The position numbers were made by a program, and so were the translations under genes. Positions 1 through 6,958 of a stretch of 7,655 nucleotides of DNA are shown one piece after another. The notes under the pieces were generated by a model. The model saw only the letters and a list, made by a program, of their open reading frames with translations. It was not told the DNA's origin and did not search any database. How positions within the stretch are numbered: position 1 is the first letter of the stretch; each line of letters opens with the position of its first letter. The stretch comes from Ktedonobacter racemifer (GTDB lineage: Bacteria > Chloroflexota > DTOL01 > JACQYG01), in NCBI GenBank assembly GCA_020723545.1, contig DYIS01000025.1, positions 7,617 through 15,271 of the forward strand. Direction: 5' to 3'.

Positions 1-77
1 ATGGCAGCGATAAGCATCGGGTTTGAGATTTCAGCGGTCACCGGAAACCTTCGACCCGAAAACGATAGGGGGAAGCA

Positions 78-1373
78 ATGGCAGAGCCGAAAAACGCGGT
101 AGTGGCCCAGTCGGGCGGGCCATCGCCGGTGATAAACAATTCCTTGCGGGGCATCGTGGAGACCTGCCGGTCCCTGCCCGAGTACTTCGGGCGGGTGTAC
201 GCCGGTTTCCACGGCATCGAGGGCATCCTCAAGGAGGAGCTTTTGGATCTCTCGGCCCAGGACGAAGAGGAGATCAGCCTCCTGCGGACCACCCCAGCGG
301 CGGGTGGCATCGGCACCTGCCGGTACAAACTCAAGACATCGCAGCAGGAGGACTTCCAGCGGGTCATCCAGGTGTTCAAGGCCCACTCCGTCGGCTACTT
401 CTTCTACATCGGCGGCAACGACTCCATGGACACGGCGCACAAGATCGCCATTCTGGCCCGGGAGCGGGGGCTGGACCTTGTCGCCAGCGGCGTCCCGAAG
501 ACTATCGATAACGACGTGGGCGACCGGGAGTTCAAGCTCATCGATCACACGCCGGGATATGGAAGCGTCGCCCGCTATTGGGCCCTCTACGTGCAGAATG
601 CCAACCAGGAGAACGATGGGTCATCTCCCGCTGACCCGGTACTTGTGCTTCAGGCCATGGGGCGGAAGATCGGCTTCATCCCGGCGGCGGCACGCCTGGC
701 TGACCCGGAGCGGGAGATGCCGTTGCTCATTTTCCTGGCCGAGTCCGGCGTCACCCTGGAAGAGCTGGCCGATCGGGTGAACGAGCAGTTGAAGGCAGCC
801 GGCCGGGCCATCGTAGTGATAAGCGAGGGCTTTCCGGTCGGAGAGATCGGCGAGCGGAGAGACTCCTTCGGCCACGTCCAGTTCTCCTCCAGCGAGATGA
901 ACGTGGAGCAGATCGTGGTGAACTACCTGAACCGGGTGGGCCTGCGGGCCCAGGGGGCGGCCCGGGGGAACGTGCCGGGCACTGACCAGCGCCATAACAT
1001 GATCTACGCCTCTACCGTGGATCTCGAGGAGGCCTACAATGTGGGGCAGAAAGCGGCCCTGGTGGCGGCGGAGCACGGGTCGGGCTTCATGTCCACCATC
1101 CTGAGGGAGCCAGGGCCGATCTATGGTGTGCGGTACGACAAGGTGCCCTTGGAGTTGGTGGCCAACTCCGAGCGGGAGTTCCCCCGGGCGTGGATCGCGC
1201 CGGGCCGGGCCGACGTCACCGACGACTTCGTGCGCTACGCCCGGCCACTCATCGGCGACGACTGGCCCAGCGTCCCTCTGGAGGACGGCCGCCAACGTTT
1301 CGCCCGCCTGAAGCCCATTTTCGCGGAGAAGGTACTGCCGGAGTACATGCCACAGGCGTACAGGGCCAGGTAG
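78..1373 (+). CDS. 6-phosphofructokinase, probably pyrophosphate-dependent (PfkA superfamily, long form)
   Basis: Cytoplasmic glycolytic enzyme that phosphorylates fructose 6-phosphate to fructose 1,6-bisphosphate. With PPi as donor the reaction is reversible and can also serve gluconeogenesis. Visible motifs in order: donor loop QSGGPSPVINNSLRG (residues 11-25), IGGNDSMDTA (111-120), catalytic PKTIDND (140-146, base Asp144), MGRKIGFIPA (194-203), ISEGFP (249-254), and a basic sugar-phosphate segment, LRAQGAARGNVPGTDQRH (289-306). In ATP enzymes the second and third motifs read GGDGS and PGTIDND. Here the Gly of GGDG is Asp115 and the Gly before TIDND is Lys141, which are the known PPi-dependence markers. 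The length of 431 residues fits PPi-type enzymes; ATP-PfkA is about 320. The ATG is preceded by an AGGGGGA Shine-Dalgarno at 67-73. No clear promoter lies in 1-77, so transcription may begin upstream of the window. The gene converges on lhr. PPi use is inferred and not proven; Asn114 replaces the usual Asp of GGDD. Confidence 0.93.
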   Translation: MAEPKNAVVAQSGGPSPVINNSLRGIVETCRSLPEYFGRVYAGFHGIEGILKEELLDLSAQDEEEISLLRTTPAAGGIGTCRYKLKTSQQEDFQRVIQVFKAHSVGYFFYIGGNDSMDTAHKIAILARERGLDLVASGVPKTIDNDVGDREFKLIDHTPGYGSVARYWALYVQNANQENDGSSPADPVLVLQAMGRKIGFIPAAARLADPEREMPLLIFLAESGVTLEELADRVNEQLKAAGRAIVVISEGFPVGEIGERRDSFGHVQFSSSEMNVEQIVVNYLNRVGLRAQGAARGNVPGTDQRHNMIYASTVDLEEAYNVGQKAALVAAEHGSGFMSTILREPGPIYGVRYDKVPLELVANSEREFPRAWIAPGRADVTDDFVRYARPLIGDDWPSVPLEDGRQRFARLKPIFAEKVLPEYMPQAYRAR

Positions 1374-1407
1374 GCGCTTCTGTTACCAGGTCGTGCGCAA
1401 ATCGGTA

Positions 1408-1471
1408 CCACAGATTTCACCGATTGCGCAGATCGCTCTTATGAAGTCTGTGACATCGGCGTAATCGGTGG
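1408..1471. repeat. Imperfect palindrome made of 9-bp units, between convergent genes
   Basis: The left arm reads CACAGATTT, CACCGATTG, CGCAGATCG (three successive 9-mers, 1409-1435). The right arm reads AGTCTGTGA, CATCGGCGT, AATCGGTGG (1445-1471), which is the same unit inverted. Aligning 1408-1432 with the reverse complement of 1447-1471 gives 19 matches in 25 positions around a 14-base loop. It resembles the dispersed CACAGATT-type intergenic repeats seen in many environmental bacterial genomes (recalled from memory). It lies just past the phosphofructokinase stop and overlaps the 3' end of lhr, so it could act as a bidirectional transcript-end structure. It has no T tract, so it is not a canonical intrinsic terminator. 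No second copy was noticed in this window. Confidence 0.7.
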
Positions 1472-4400
1472 TTCAGTACCCTCGCCGTCCGGAATTCTCT
1501 CCCAGGTCATGCCCGGCCAATCAGGGCGGAAACCCAAGGATTCCAGGAGCCCACGGCTTGGGCTTGCCAGAATTGGGGAGCCATCCCACTCATCCACGGT
1601 CAGGCGGCCCCGGTCACGCTTGATGTGTTCCAGGAAGGCCATTGCCGCCCGGCGAGCACCGTCTTCGTCCAGCCCCTGGGCGGTGGAAAGCCTGGCCCCA
1701 TCGTCCTGGGCCACCAGGACCGGCAGGCCCCGGCGTAGCACGCACCAGGTCGTGGGCACCCGGGCGAAGGTAAAGGCTTTCCCGCTGGCGTCCACGGGCC
1801 CACCGGGGAGCTCCGGCCCCCAGGTGTTGGCCGGGTCAGCGGCGTTCACTACCAGTAGCGGCTCGTCATCCCGGGATTCGCCGGCGGCCACCTGCCGGAG
1901 CGTTTCCACCGCCGTGGGCAGGGCAAACTGGACCCCCGTAAGCCCCGCCACGAAGTACCCCCGGCGGGCCTCGCCCCGGTATTCCATCCTCTGGAGCTCG
2001 CCGTAGAGCTGGGCCCACTCCCAGCCCAGGCCCTCCCGTTCCAGGGCCTCCCTAGAAACCACCCCATAGCGGTTGAGTAGCAGGTCAGCCCGGCGCTTGT
2101 TTTTATTTTCCGGATCAGGGCCCAGGATATCCCGGCGGTGGACCAGGGACCAGCGGCCACCCCAACGGGGTGGCTGGCGCATTATTCGACGGGCCACCCG
2201 GGACTTGGCGGCTCGGTATTCGGCATAGGCGCTACGCCGAGGGATGACGAGTCGCTCCGCCAACTGGGCCTCCAGGGTGCTCAATGGTGTCCTGGCTGCC
2301 GGAAGAGCCTCGATCGAGTCATAGGCGATGACCCGGCGCATGGCATCCAAGAGGTCGTTGGTGACTAGGCTGGCCACGGCTAACTCAACTATGGCCTCCT
2401 GGAGCGCTAGCCCTGAAAGCCCGGTGAGGCTTTCCAGGTCAGCGGTAAAACATGCCCCCTCAGACCGCAGGGCCTCCCACACCGCCCGGGCGGAGTCGCT
2501 GAGGGCGGCGACCTCCTCCGGCCCAACCCCCTCTAAGAAAAGGCTCCCATTCCCCCGGAAGATCAGGGCAACCCGGGGGTCCTTTCCGCCAGAGGCAACC
2601 CAGACCACCTGCCCCTCCTGGCAGAGGGTCTCCAGGGCCTCCGGCTGGAAGTCCACCAGCCGGCCAGGGAGCAGGTGGCGTTCCCAGAGAGGGCCTGGCG
2701 CCGGCAGGCCCTCCAATTGCCGCAGGACTTTCTCTAGTCCAAGAGGGCCCGAGAGCCGGTCCGCCGGGTGCAGGTGCTGCCAGCGCAGGAGGAAATCGGC
2801 ATATACCGCCGTAGATACCGGCCGCACCTCGCGCCTCAGGAGAGTCAACGTCCCCCGGTGGAGCTGCTCCAGAACACGGCGGTCGCACCACTGGTCGGTT
2901 TCCACCCCGGGGGTGAAGCGTCCGGGCCTGGCCTCCCGGGAGGCGACCAGTCTCTCCAGGGCCTTTGTCAGCCATTCAGCGGGGAAGCCGTACCTGGCCC
3001 CCAATGCCTGGGTGGTGGTCGGCCCGTGGGTGGCCAGGTATCTCCTGAGCACGGCCAGACGGGCCCGGTCAGTCTCGGCTGCAGGTATTATCGGGCCAGG
3101 GTTAAAGGCATGGCGGTATTCCTCCAATAGCTCCGTCGGGACCCAGCGCCGGGGCGACTCCTCAGCGCCCGGCAGGTCTATCTGTACCACCCGTCCCTGG
3201 GCGGCCAGATCGGCTAGCCACTCCCTGGCATCTCCAGCCGAGCAGGCCTGGGCCTCCTCGGCGCACAGATCCCCCATCTCCCACAGGAACTGGGCCAGCT
3301 CCTCCGGCGACCGGGCCAGGTATTCCGGGGCGGTGTGCTGCAACCGGGCCTCCACCTGGGCGATGGCCTGGGGCCGCAGCATCCCCGCCAGAGATGGCTC
3401 GCCCAAAAGATCCTGCAAGAGTTCCCGGTTCAAGGCCATCGACTGGATCTGCCGTTCGGCCTTTGGGGTGTCCCACTCGTACATGTACACGGCAATGAAG
3501 TTGAAGAGCAGGCTGGCCGCCATTGGAGAAGGGACCGCCGTTTGGACTGCCACCACCTTGATCTCACCGCTTTGCAGGCGAGCCAGGACCTCCTCCAGGT
3601 GAGCCAGATCCATGATGTCCCTCAGGCAGTCCCGATAGGTCTCGGCCACGATAGGGAAGGACTCGAACCGCCGGGCGATCTGCAAGAGGTCCTTGGAGCG
3701 CAGGCGTTGCAGCCAGAAGGGGGTGCGTCGGCCGGCCCTGGCCCGGGGCAACAGGAGGGCCCGGGCGGCGTTTTGCCGGAACTGAGCCCCGAAGAGGGGC
3801 GAATCAGGCAGCGCGGCCAGGAGACACTCCCGGGCCTCCGCCGGTCGCAGGCGTTGGACGATATTTAGAGGTGGCGGCGCGTCGGAACGGGGAAAGCGAA
3901 AAAGTATGCCGTCGTCGCTGATCTGGGCCTCCACCTCCACGCCGGTGCACTCGCGCAAGAGGCTGGCTATGACCAGGGCCCAGGGGCCATTGACCCGGCC
4001 TCCGAAGGTGGAATGGACCACCAGCCGATAGTCGCCGATGGCATCCTGGAACAGCTCTACGATCACGGTCTTGTCCGATGATATCTCTCCGGCAGCATCG
4101 ATCTGGCGGCGCACGTAAGAGGCGACGTTGTGGGCCGAGTTCTCGTCCAGGGCGTACTCGTCCTGGAGCCAACGGAGCAGATCCGGACTATCTATGCGCC
4201 GGGCCGCCTCCCGTCGGAAGCGCCCGATGGCTATCCCTAGCTCATAGGGCCGCCAGGGCAGGTCGCCTCTCCAGAAGGGCATCCTGGGCAGGGCCTCGGG
4301 CGCCTCGGACACGATGACCCGATCTGTGGTGATATCCAGGGCCCGCCAGGTCTGGCTCCCCAGGATGAAGGCGTCGCCGGCCCTGGTCTCGTACGCGAAT

Positions 4401-6007
4401 TCCTCGTCCAGCTCGCCGATCTTGGTGATGCCATCAGCCAGGTAGACCCCGAAAGCCCCCCGGTCAGTGATGGTGCCCGGGTTGGAGAGGGCCAGAAGGC
4501 GGCTGCCGGGGAGAGCGTAGAGGCGGTCGTTCGTGCGGTCCCAGGATATGCGGGCCCGTAGCTCCCGGAAGGCCTGGCTGGGATAGCGCCCGGAGAGCAT
4601 CTCCAGTACCGAGTCGAAGGCCGTCCTGGAAAGCCCATGGTAGGGATAGGCCTGGCGTACCAGGTCGTACAGCTCCGAGGTGTTCCAGGACTCGACAGAG
4701 ACGGCGGCCACCACCTGCTGGGCCAGGACGTCCAGGCAGTTCTGGGGCGTATAGGTGGGCTCCACTTCGCCGCGACGCATGCCGTCGGCCACAGCGGCGG
4801 CCTCCACCAGGTCCTCCCGGTGAGTGGCGAAGATGCGGCCCCGGCTCGTCTCTCCCACCAGGTGGCCGGAACGGCCCACCCGCTGGAGGCCCCGGGCCAC
4901 GCCCCGGGGCGACTGGAGCTGGACCACCAGGTCCACCGCCCCGATGTCAATGCCCAGCTCCAGGGAGCTGGTACCCACCAGGGCAGGGAGCCGGCCGGCC
5001 TTAAGGTCGGCTTCCATCCGGAGCCGGGCCTCCCGGGACATGCTGCCGTGGTGGGCCCGGATGACACCAGGACCGAAGTGCTCGTTCAGTTTGTCGGCTA
5101 TGCGCTCGGCCAGGCGACGATTGTTGACGTAGATGAGGGTGGTCCGGTGCTGGCGGATGAGCTCCACCAGTTGCGGGACAATGGTGGGCCAGATGGACTC
5201 GCCGCCCAATTCCCGGAAGTCGGCCACTGTAGTTATCACCTTCAGGTCCAGGGGCTTCTGATACCCGGCGTCCACGATGGTTACCGGTCGGGGGATCAAT
5301 TGGCGGGAGCCATCCAGGGCAGTTTGCCAGGACTGGCCGCCCAGGTAGCGAGCCACTTCTTCCAGCGGCTTTTGAGTGGCGGAGAGGCCCAGGCGCTGCA
5401 CCGGCCGCCCAACCAGGCGCTCCAGGCGCTCCAGGGAGAGGGCCAGGTGCACACCCCGCTTATTGCCGCAGAGGGTGTGGATCTCGTCCACGATGGCGGT
5501 CTGGACCTGGGTGAACAACTCCCGGGCCCGGGGGCTGGTGAGCATCAGGTAGAGGGACTCCGGGGTGGTGATCAGGATGTGGGGTGGGTGGTGGAGCATG
5601 GAGGTCCGGGCGCTGCTGGGAGTGTCGCCGGTGCGCACGGCGGCCCGCAGGGGTGGCAGGGCCTGGCCCAGCTTTGCGGCGGCCCGACGGATGCCGTCCA
5701 GGGGGGCCCGAAGGTTACGTTCGATGTCGTTGTTCAGGGCCTTGAGAGGAGAGACATAGAGGAGACGGATGCCGGGTGACGTGATCCTTGCCTCCAGCTC
5801 GGCGTAGATCCGGTCAATGCCCCACAGGAAGGCAGCCAGGGTCTTGCCCGATCCGGTAGGAGCCAGGATAATGGTGTTTTCGCCGGCCCGGACCGGGGGC
5901 CATCCCTGGACCTGGGGTGGTGTGGGCTGGACGAAGGCCTCCTGGAACCAGGCCCGGACGGCGGGAGAGAAGGCGTCCAGGGCCTCGTAGGCATCGGAAT
6001 CATCCAT
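1439..6007 (-). CDS. lhr: Lhr-type ATP-dependent helicase (large helicase-related protein, full length)
   Basis: Superfamily 2 DNA helicase. Characterised bacterial Lhr proteins translocate 3'-5' on single-stranded DNA, unwind RNA:DNA hybrids and act in DNA repair. Helicase motifs are intact: Q-motif-like region (about 13-36), APTGSGKT (49-56), YVSPLKALNND (84-94), TTPES (147-151), DEIH (174-177), SAT (209-211), LIYVNNRR (291-298), HHGSMS (319-324), TSSLELGIDIG (346-356) and QRVGRSGH (375-382). The Lhr core with winged helix and beta-barrel follows (about 400-850; GTITDRGAFGVY, GSQTWRALDI). The C-terminal module of repeated winged-helix-type domains, related to AlkZ glycosylases in mycobacterial Lhr, fills about 860-1504 (GRWSLV 1284-1289; LLNRYGVVSREAL 1309-1321; RRGYFVAGL 1348-1356). 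The length of 1522 matches E. coli and mycobacterial Lhr (about 1500-1540), so no domain is missing. The start is fixed by AGGGAGGG at 6013-6020, five bases before the ATG. The last ten residues come from the palindromic repeat at 1408-1471. The gene looks monocistronic with its own promoter. Confidence 0.96.
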   Translation of the reverse strand: MDDSDAYEALDAFSPAVRAWFQEAFVQPTPPQVQGWPPVRAGENTIILAPTGSGKTLAAFLWGIDRIYAELEARITSPGIRLLYVSPLKALNNDIERNLRAPLDGIRRAAAKLGQALPPLRAAVRTGDTPSSARTSMLHHPPHILITTPESLYLMLTSPRARELFTQVQTAIVDEIHTLCGNKRGVHLALSLERLERLVGRPVQRLGLSATQKPLEEVARYLGGQSWQTALDGSRQLIPRPVTIVDAGYQKPLDLKVITTVADFRELGGESIWPTIVPQLVELIRQHRTTLIYVNNRRLAERIADKLNEHFGPGVIRAHHGSMSREARLRMEADLKAGRLPALVGTSSLELGIDIGAVDLVVQLQSPRGVARGLQRVGRSGHLVGETSRGRIFATHREDLVEAAAVADGMRRGEVEPTYTPQNCLDVLAQQVVAAVSVESWNTSELYDLVRQAYPYHGLSRTAFDSVLEMLSGRYPSQAFRELRARISWDRTNDRLYALPGSRLLALSNPGTITDRGAFGVYLADGITKIGELDEEFAYETRAGDAFILGSQTWRALDITTDRVIVSEAPEALPRMPFWRGDLPWRPYELGIAIGRFRREAARRIDSPDLLRWLQDEYALDENSAHNVASYVRRQIDAAGEISSDKTVIVELFQDAIGDYRLVVHSTFGGRVNGPWALVIASLLRECTGVEVEAQISDDGILFRFPRSDAPPPLNIVQRLRPAEARECLLAALPDSPLFGAQFRQNAARALLLPRARAGRRTPFWLQRLRSKDLLQIARRFESFPIVAETYRDCLRDIMDLAHLEEVLARLQSGEIKVVAVQTAVPSPMAASLLFNFIAVYMYEWDTPKAERQIQSMALNRELLQDLLGEPSLAGMLRPQAIAQVEARLQHTAPEYLARSPEELAQFLWEMGDLCAEEAQACSAGDAREWLADLAAQGRVVQIDLPGAEESPRRWVPTELLEEYRHAFNPGPIIPAAETDRARLAVLRRYLATHGPTTTQALGARYGFPAEWLTKALERLVASREARPGRFTPGVETDQWCDRRVLEQLHRGTLTLLRREVRPVSTAVYADFLLRWQHLHPADRLSGPLGLEKVLRQLEGLPAPGPLWERHLLPGRLVDFQPEALETLCQEGQVVWVASGGKDPRVALIFRGNGSLFLEGVGPEEVAALSDSARAVWEALRSEGACFTADLESLTGLSGLALQEAIVELAVASLVTNDLLDAMRRVIAYDSIEALPAARTPLSTLEAQLAERLVIPRRSAYAEYRAAKSRVARRIMRQPPRWGGRWSLVHRRDILGPDPENKNKRRADLLLNRYGVVSREALEREGLGWEWAQLYGELQRMEYRGEARRGYFVAGLTGVQFALPTAVETLRQVAAGESRDDEPLLVVNAADPANTWGPELPGGPVDASGKAFTFARVPTTWCVLRRGLPVLVAQDDGARLSTAQGLDEDGARRAAMAFLEHIKRDRGRLTVDEWDGSPILASPSRGLLESLGFRPDWPGMTWERIPDGEGTEPPITPMSQTS

Positions 6008-6105
6008 CTATGCCCTCCCTGCGGCAAAGTTGGACTCGGATCGGGCCGGGCCGAGACGTTAAACGTTGAAAGTCAAACTGCGGCTAAGACGGCGGCCTGC
6101 CCTGG

Positions 6106-6114
6106 ATTATACCA
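6106..6114 (-). promoter_or_regulatory. Extended -10 promoter of lhr
   Basis: On the minus strand the sequence reads TGGTATAAT: a perfect TATAAT box preceded by a TGN extension. At a 17-base spacing the -35 position (TGATGG) is poor, as is usual for extended -10 promoters. The predicted start is near 6099, giving a leader of roughly 90 bases before the strong AGGGAGGG ribosome site. The leader contains a GC-rich segment with a weak CTCGG/CCGAG pairing (6035-6055). The assignment rests on sequence match and position only. Confidence 0.6.
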
Positions 6115-6283
6115 TATAAACCGGCTATCCATCATGGACTCGAATGGGCTGTGGTTTCCAGGGCAGCCGGTGCGGACACCGAATGGGTCGCTACGTGTCC
6201 GTAGCATGGGAGCTAGGCTCTGACGTTTGGTCCCCGTGACGATATTGTAGACCGGCTGCGCCACTATGGCATACTCCCCAGCT

Positions 6284-6550
6284 TCAGTAGCCCGGCGGCG
6301 GGTTGGGGGACAGGCGATCCAGCAGGATAGTCGTGACGTAAGGGATGAAGCCCAAGGCGCGGTTCTTCTGGTAGGCCTCGGCCACGTGGGCGGGCTGGGT
6401 GGCGTAGTCCACGGTGTAGACTGGCTTGCCTCTTCATGGGTCCAGTTGACAAAGGCGAGTGGCACCCTCCTGGGCCAGATGCTGGGGGCGCGTCCCGCTC
6501 TTCCACCTGTCCCGCAGTTTCGCATACCACGATTCTAGCACCGCCGGCAC
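6284..6550 (-). pseudogene. Remnant of a GH114/TM1410-like (endo-alpha-1,4-polygalactosaminidase-type) protein, C-terminal fragment
   Basis: One minus-strand frame from about 6550 down to a TGA at 6286-6284 translates to recognisable protein. It reads AVLESWYAKLRDRW, then an in-frame TGA (6436-6434), then RGKPVYTVDYATQP, and later ALGFIPYVTTILLDRL and PPGY before the final stop. The ESWY segment, the GKPV-hydrophobic-DYA strand and the GF-PYV-x-LD ending match my memory of the C-terminal third of the TM1410/GH114 TIM-barrel family, secreted polysaccharide hydrolases. There is no start codon or ribosome site, the frame is closed by a stop just upstream, and the N-terminal two thirds are absent. 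This is therefore a decayed relic rather than an expressed gene. It has the same orientation as lhr, 280 bp upstream of it. The premature TGA would need a single base change (for example TGG) to be sense. The family call rests on pattern recognition and needs a profile search. Confidence 0.6.
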
Positions 6551-6785
6551 GGTTGGTCTCCCTCAGAGTCCCTTGAGACGTTAGCCAGCTAAGTTTGGCA
6601 TTTCCGTGTGGAGAAGTCAAGTCCCGTGTTCCCTCTCTGTCCCAAATCGCCCCCGGGTGACCATGGGGGATAATCGCACTTCTGTACTAGCGAAGCGTCG
6701 TCTCAAACTGGCGAGAGCATTCACCGTAGAGAGCGCGGAGGAAACCAGGTTTCTGGGGGAGTATATCTTTGCACCCTCGTGGCCG
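6551..6785. other. Intergenic stretch without recognisable gene
   Basis: I see no coding pattern on either strand here. The short open frames lack ribosome sites and family-like sequence. A faint TTGAGA box at 6573-6578 has no matching -10. The stretch lies between the glycosidase remnant and the hairpin at 6786-6821 and may be further decayed DNA or an unrecognised small RNA. The only internal structure noticed is the palindrome at 6741-6753. Confidence 0.5.
6741..6753. repeat. Short palindrome GAAACC-A-GGTTTC
   Basis: This is a perfect 6-bp inverted repeat around one central base, followed by TCTGG, so that CCAG-GTTT-CTGG can form an alternative small stem. Motifs of the form AGAAACC-GGTTTCT are common dispersed intergenic palindromes in several bacterial phyla (recalled from memory). 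No other copy was seen in this window and no function is assigned. Confidence 0.4.
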
Positions 6786-6821
6786 ATCCTCCCGCCCCGA
6801 TCTGGATCGGGGCGGGAGGAT
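6786..6821 (+). terminator. Perfect 17-bp-stem hairpin, terminator-like
   Basis: ATCCTCCCGCCCCGATC (6786-6802) is exactly repeated in inverted form at 6805-6821 with only TG between, so the real loop opens to about 4-6 bases. The stem is very GC-rich. On the plus strand it is followed by TAAGTATTAAGAATT, which is AT-rich but lacks a run of T; the minus-strand exit is GC-rich. It could be a non-canonical plus-strand terminator placed before the PfkB promoter, or a mobile or structural palindrome. No intact plus-strand gene precedes it, so what it would terminate is unclear. Confidence 0.5.
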
Positions 6822-6864
6822 TAAGTATTAAGAATTCACCCTATGAACGTGCCTGGTTAAAGAA

Positions 6865-6893
6865 TTGACGTGGGTCCAGGGCCGTGCTACACT
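6865..6893 (+). promoter_or_regulatory. Sigma70-type promoter of the PfkB-family kinase gene
   Basis: TTGACG (6865-6870, five of six to consensus), a 17-base spacer and TACACT (6888-6893, four of six) form a well-spaced promoter. The -10 is also extended by TG at 6885-6886. The predicted start is near 6900, leaving a leader of about 59 bases before the ATG at 6959. It sits directly after the hairpin at 6786-6821, so the gene appears to be an independent transcription unit. Confidence 0.65.
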
Positions 6894-6933
6894 GGCAGGC
6901 GTTGAGCTATAGACGAAGGCGGAAGCGCACATC

Positions 6934-6949
6934 TCTTTAGCAGTAAAGA
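6934..6949 (+). promoter_or_regulatory. Leader hairpin before the PfkB-family start codon
   Basis: TCTTTA and TAAAGA form a perfect 6-bp stem around the tetraloop GCAG, ending nine bases before the ATG at 6959. The ribosome site after it is weak (GAGAAG directly abutting the ATG), so the stem could influence initiation. It is AT-rich and probably only marginally stable. A regulatory role is inference. The in-frame TAA at 6944-6946, inside this stem, rules out any start upstream of 6959. Confidence 0.4.
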
Positions 6950-6958
6950 ATCGAGAAG

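Noticed and set aside
1..102. 33-codon open frame starting at base 1 and overlapping the phosphofructokinase start
   Set aside because: It may be an artefact of where the window begins. It overlaps the real gene by 25 bases in another frame and nothing supports it as a gene.
621..1295. Minus-strand open frame (224 codons) inside the phosphofructokinase gene
   Set aside because: It overlaps conserved PFK motifs on the other strand and has no recognisable motif, so it is a compositional shadow.
1409..1471. The 9-bp units considered as a CRISPR-like or tandem array
   Set aside because: The units are directly abutting, far too short, and inverted halfway, with no spacers and no cas genes.
2328..3602. 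Long plus-strand open frame (424 codons) antisense to lhr
   Set aside because: It lies wholly inside lhr, is rich in Arg, Ser and Pro as expected from a GC-rich shadow frame, and has no ribosome site or family-like motif.
4637..5779. Second long plus-strand open frame (380 codons) antisense to the Lhr helicase core
   Set aside because: The minus-strand frame here carries every helicase motif. The antisense frame is Gly-, Gln- and His-rich noise with no recognisable domain.
6190..6205. Small hairpin GCTACG-TGTC-CGTAGC
   Set aside because: A 6-bp stem of this size is expected by chance in nearly 1 kb of GC-rich intergenic DNA, and no context supports a function.
6244..6272. Possible second minus-strand promoter (ATGCCA, 17 bases, TACAAT)
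   Set aside because: The -35 matches only four of six. It lies just past the remnant's stop, about 240 bases before lhr, and the TGGTATAAT box is a better candidate.
6073..6620. Two minus-strand open frames (150 and 118 codons) and a plus-strand frame over the glycosidase remnant
   Set aside because: They are in different frames from the one that shows GH114-like sequence, and their translations have low-complexity Pro/Arg/Thr composition.
6606..6824. 72-codon plus-strand open frame running into the hairpin
   Set aside because: It has no ribosome site and no family-like sequence, and its C-terminus is simply the translation of the palindrome.
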